Below, one piece after another: positions 61,799 through 64,000 of a stretch of DNA of 64,000 nucleotides. The DNA is taken from assembly GCA_022562895.1 (NCBI GenBank), contig JADFOK010000003.1, positions 1-64,000 on the forward strand, read 5' to 3'. The position numbers and the translations under genes are program-made. Under the pieces are notes generated by a model. The model was not told where the DNA came from and searched no databases. It saw nothing but the letters and a program-made list of their open reading frames with translations. This DNA comes from Bacteroidota bacterium. Its GTDB lineage: Bacteria; Bacteroidota; Bacteroidia; Flavobacteriales; Flavobacteriaceae. Every line of letters begins with the position of its first letter. The stretch's first letter is position 1.

Positions 61799-62542
61799 AT
61801 GAACTCTTTAAAAAACATATTTAATCCCCATATTAAAGATGATGGGGATTTTTTTTATCCCATAAAAAAAATACTGGGCTTTAGTCCTAAGAATATCTTA
61901 TTATTCGAAGAAGCTTTCACCCACCGTTCTATGAATGAAATAAATAGCGACGACCATCCTTTAAATTACGAACGAATGGAATTTTTAGGTGATGCTATTC
62001 TTGGAACAGTAATAGCTTCTCATTTATATAAAAAAGTCCCCGGTGGAAATGAAGGTTATTTAACAAAAATGCGTTCTAAAGTTGTAAGTCGTGAACACCT
62101 TAATGAGCTTGGAAGAGATTTAAATTTAATAAAACTTGTTAGAACTACAATATCCCCCGAACAATTTGGAGAGAATATTCATGGTAATGTGTTTGAGGCA
62201 CTAATAGGAGCAATCTATTTGGATAGAGGATTTAAATATTGTGAAAAATTTATTTATTATAGGGTTATTAAACCCTATGTTGATATTCAAAAACTAGAAG
62301 GGAAAATTATTAGTTATAAGAGCTTATTTATCGAATGGTGTCAAAAAAACAAAAAAAAATTTAAATTCAATGTGTATGAAGATACGGGAAAAGACACCTT
62401 AAAGCATTTTGCTGTAAGATTGCAGCTTGATGATGAAACTGTGGCCAAAGCAAGAGCAACTTCAAAAAAGAAAGCCGAAGAACGCGCTGCAAAAAGGGCG
62501 TATTATAAACTTCAAAGAAGAATAGATAGCGAAATGGCATAA
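61799..62542 (+). CDS. rnc: Ribonuclease III
   Basis: 247 residues. RNase III signature YERMEFLGDAILGTVIASHL with metal-binding Glu/Asp, plus NVFEALIGAIYLDRG, and a C-terminal dsRNA-binding domain: YKSLFIEWCQKNKKKFKFNV, FAVRLQLDDETVAKARATSK, KKAEERAAKRAYYKL. Processes rRNA and structured RNAs, possibly including the small RNAs noted here. 8 bp after fabF. Confidence 0.97.
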   Translation: MNSLKNIFNPHIKDDGDFFYPIKKILGFSPKNILLFEEAFTHRSMNEINSDDHPLNYERMEFLGDAILGTVIASHLYKKVPGGNEGYLTKMRSKVVSREHLNELGRDLNLIKLVRTTISPEQFGENIHGNVFEALIGAIYLDRGFKYCEKFIYYRVIKPYVDIQKLEGKIISYKSLFIEWCQKNKKKFKFNVYEDTGKDTLKHFAVRLQLDDETVAKARATSKKKAEERAAKRAYYKLQRRIDSEMA

Positions 62543-62592
62543 TCTGTTTTAATATTTCTACCAGATACATTACTTTTATAAATAAATAAGCT

Positions 62593-63084
62593 ATGGCACA
62601 TCACAAATTACTTTTGAATGATGATACTAATGAAGACTTTTCTTTAATAGCTATTCATTGTAGTGATGAAGCTTATAAAATGGCATTTATGATCAATATG
62701 CATATTTCCTTACAATTAAAAAGAAAATCCCGGGATTTAGATTTTTCAAACCAAGGGCTAGAAGTAACATTTCCTATTTTTGAATATGAAAATAATTATA
62801 GTTATACATTATATAATCTAGTTGCTAATAAATGCAAGTCCTTATCCGCTAAGTTTCATAGTTCTGGAAGCTTGTTTGATGAAGTAACTTCTGAAAAAAT
62901 GGTAACTACATATTTAATTCCTGAATATAAAAAAGTAGATTTTTTTCTAAAAATTCATTCAGATTATAAAAAAATTCCCATACGTAAACTCGTTTCATCT
63001 ATAAATGAAATAGAACAGGTAATTTCAGCTTATAGCTTGGAATCTAAACAAATAAAGTCTAAAAACAATTTAATTTTTGACTAA
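62593..63084 (+). CDS. IPExxxVDY family protein
   Basis: 163 residues. Contains the name motif in [20 protein letters not shown] near residues 105-125, following the N-terminal [20 protein letters not shown] and [11 protein letters not shown] Bacteroidota-specific family of unknown function found between rnc and pyk. Stop and next start share TAATG, so pyk is translationally coupled to it. Confidence 0.92.
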   Translation: MAHHKLLLNDDTNEDFSLIAIHCSDEAYKMAFMINMHISLQLKRKSRDLDFSNQGLEVTFPIFEYENNYSYTLYNLVANKCKSLSAKFHSSGSLFDEVTSEKMVTTYLIPEYKKVDFFLKIHSDYKKIPIRKLVSSINEIEQVISAYSLESKQIKSKNNLIFD

Positions 63085-64000
63085 TGCCAAATCAAAAGAA
63101 AACTAAAATAGTTGCCACTTTAGGACCTGCATCCTCAAATAAAGAAACCTTAAAGAATATGATTCTTGAAGGAACAGATGTTTTTAGAATAAATTTTTCA
63201 CATGCCGATTACAAGAGTGTAAAAAAAACTATATCGATTATACGTGAGTTGGGTAATGAATTGGGGATTTCGACAGCCCTTTTAGCCGATTTACAAGGCC
63301 CAAAACTTCGTATAGGAGAAATGAAAAATGAAATTACCCTCGAACCGGGAGATACATTTTATTTCTGTACAGGGGAAGAGTTTGAAGGGAATCGCGAAAA
63401 AGTTTATATGAATTATGATAATTTCCCTAAAGACGTAAAAGTCGGTGAACAAGTTTTAGTTAATGATGGAAAACTAATATTTGAAGTTATAGAATCTGAT
63501 GGAGATTCGAAAGTAGAAACTAAAGTAATACAAGGTGGAATTCTTCAATCGAGAAAAGGGGTAAACCTACCCAACACGAAAATATCCCTTCCGGCATTAA
63601 CCTCAAAGGATAGAGAAGACGCAATTTTCGCCATCGAACAAGAAGTAGATTGGATTGCTTTGTCCTTTGTTAGAACTGCAGAAGATTTAAAGGAATTACA
63701 AGAAATCATAGAAACTCACAGTGCTTACAAAATACCTATTATCGCTAAAATTGAAAAGCCGGAAGCTGTGGAAAACATAGATAAAATAATAGCCTATTGT
63801 GACGGATTAATGGTTGCCCGTGGAGATCTAGGGGTTGAATTACCGGCAGAGGAAGTGCCTCTTATTCAAAAGGAACTTGTACTTAAAGCAAAAAGAGCTA
63901 GAATTCCGGCTATCATAGCGACTCAAATGTTGGAGACTATGATTTCCTCACTTACACCTACACGAGCCGAAGTAAATGATGTTGCTAACTCTGTAATGGA
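63084..64000 (+). CDS. pyk: Pyruvate kinase (3' end beyond window)
   Basis: The frame is open from ATG 63084 to the window end, about 305 of ~475 codons. [63 protein letters not shown], the catalytic lysine in [18 protein letters not shown], and [20 protein letters not shown] (metal-binding). Converts PEP and ADP to pyruvate and ATP. Truncated by the window, not by mutation. Last gene of the acpP-fabF-rnc-IPExxxVDY-pyk series. Confidence 0.96.
   Translation, partial: MPNQKKTKIVATLGPASSNKETLKNMILEGTDVFRINFSHADYKSVKKTISIIRELGNELGISTALLADLQGPKLRIGEMKNEITLEPGDTFYFCTGEEFEGNREKVYMNYDNFPKDVKVGEQVLVNDGKLIFEVIESDGDSKVETKVIQGGILQSRKGVNLPNTKISLPALTSKDREDAIFAIEQEVDWIALSFVRTAEDLKELQEIIETHSAYKIPIIAKIEKPEAVENIDKIIAYCDGLMVARGDLGVELPAEEVPLIQKELVLKAKRARIPAIIATQMLETMISSLTPTRAEVNDVANSVM

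Overview
The window is AT-rich chromosomal DNA from a member of the Flavobacteriaceae (Bacteroidota). The assignment rests on several signs: a type IX secretion C-terminal domain, Bacteroidota promoters of the TANNTTTG type, an ECF sigma/FecR/STN-TonB receptor set, an IPExxxVDY protein, a viroplasmin-RNase H fusion, and core gene orders (DUF177-rpmF-fabH-accB-accC; alr-tdk; purN / acpP-fabF-rnc-pyk). The genus cannot be fixed by reading alone.

Region 1 (1-2.2 kb): the 3' end of a large secreted protein with five near-identical FN3 repeats, a jelly-roll-like domain and a T9SS sorting domain. Region 2 (2.2-21 kb) is an accessory island of unrelated modules: a truncated exonuclease, a hipBST-type toxin-antitoxin operon with four evenly spaced operators, a small lipoprotein, a decayed isomerase gene, a spermidine-dehydrogenase-like Tat lipoprotein, an ECF sigma/FecR/TonB-receptor system with two lipoproteins, a GT2/GT39 glycosyltransferase pair, a transposase remnant, and a Cys-type sulfatase. 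Two families of short repeats separate these modules. One is attC-like, with long imperfect inverted repeats (three copies; in each the next reading frame starts 10-75 bp beyond the right arm). The other is a CATGTGGGACCACA box (six copies, four followed at once by a terminator hairpin). One box coincides with the break point of a truncated gene. No integrase gene is visible. This cassette-like organisation is the main discovery candidate.

Region 3 (21-64 kb) is mostly housekeeping: riboflavin synthase and pdxA; the fatty-acid gene cluster; mtgA; a prolyl oligopeptidase; asd, alr and tdk; rsmI, a uracil-DNA-glycosylase-like gene and recJ; lpxH and queD; a MATE transporter; tRNA-Ala; an AddAB-like helicase/nuclease pair split by ompA and kbl; superoxide dismutase; purF, a PfkB kinase, rnhA and purN; acpP, fabF, rnc and the start of pyk.

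Between sodA and purF lie two tandem copies of an ~85 bp unit that looks like a small RNA gene read from the minus strand, with its own -7 box, a 5' stem and an intrinsic terminator. Between the sulfatase and ribE is a short polyproline/transmembrane protein with a PID-CTERM-like tail and a C8 homopolymer inside its reading frame.
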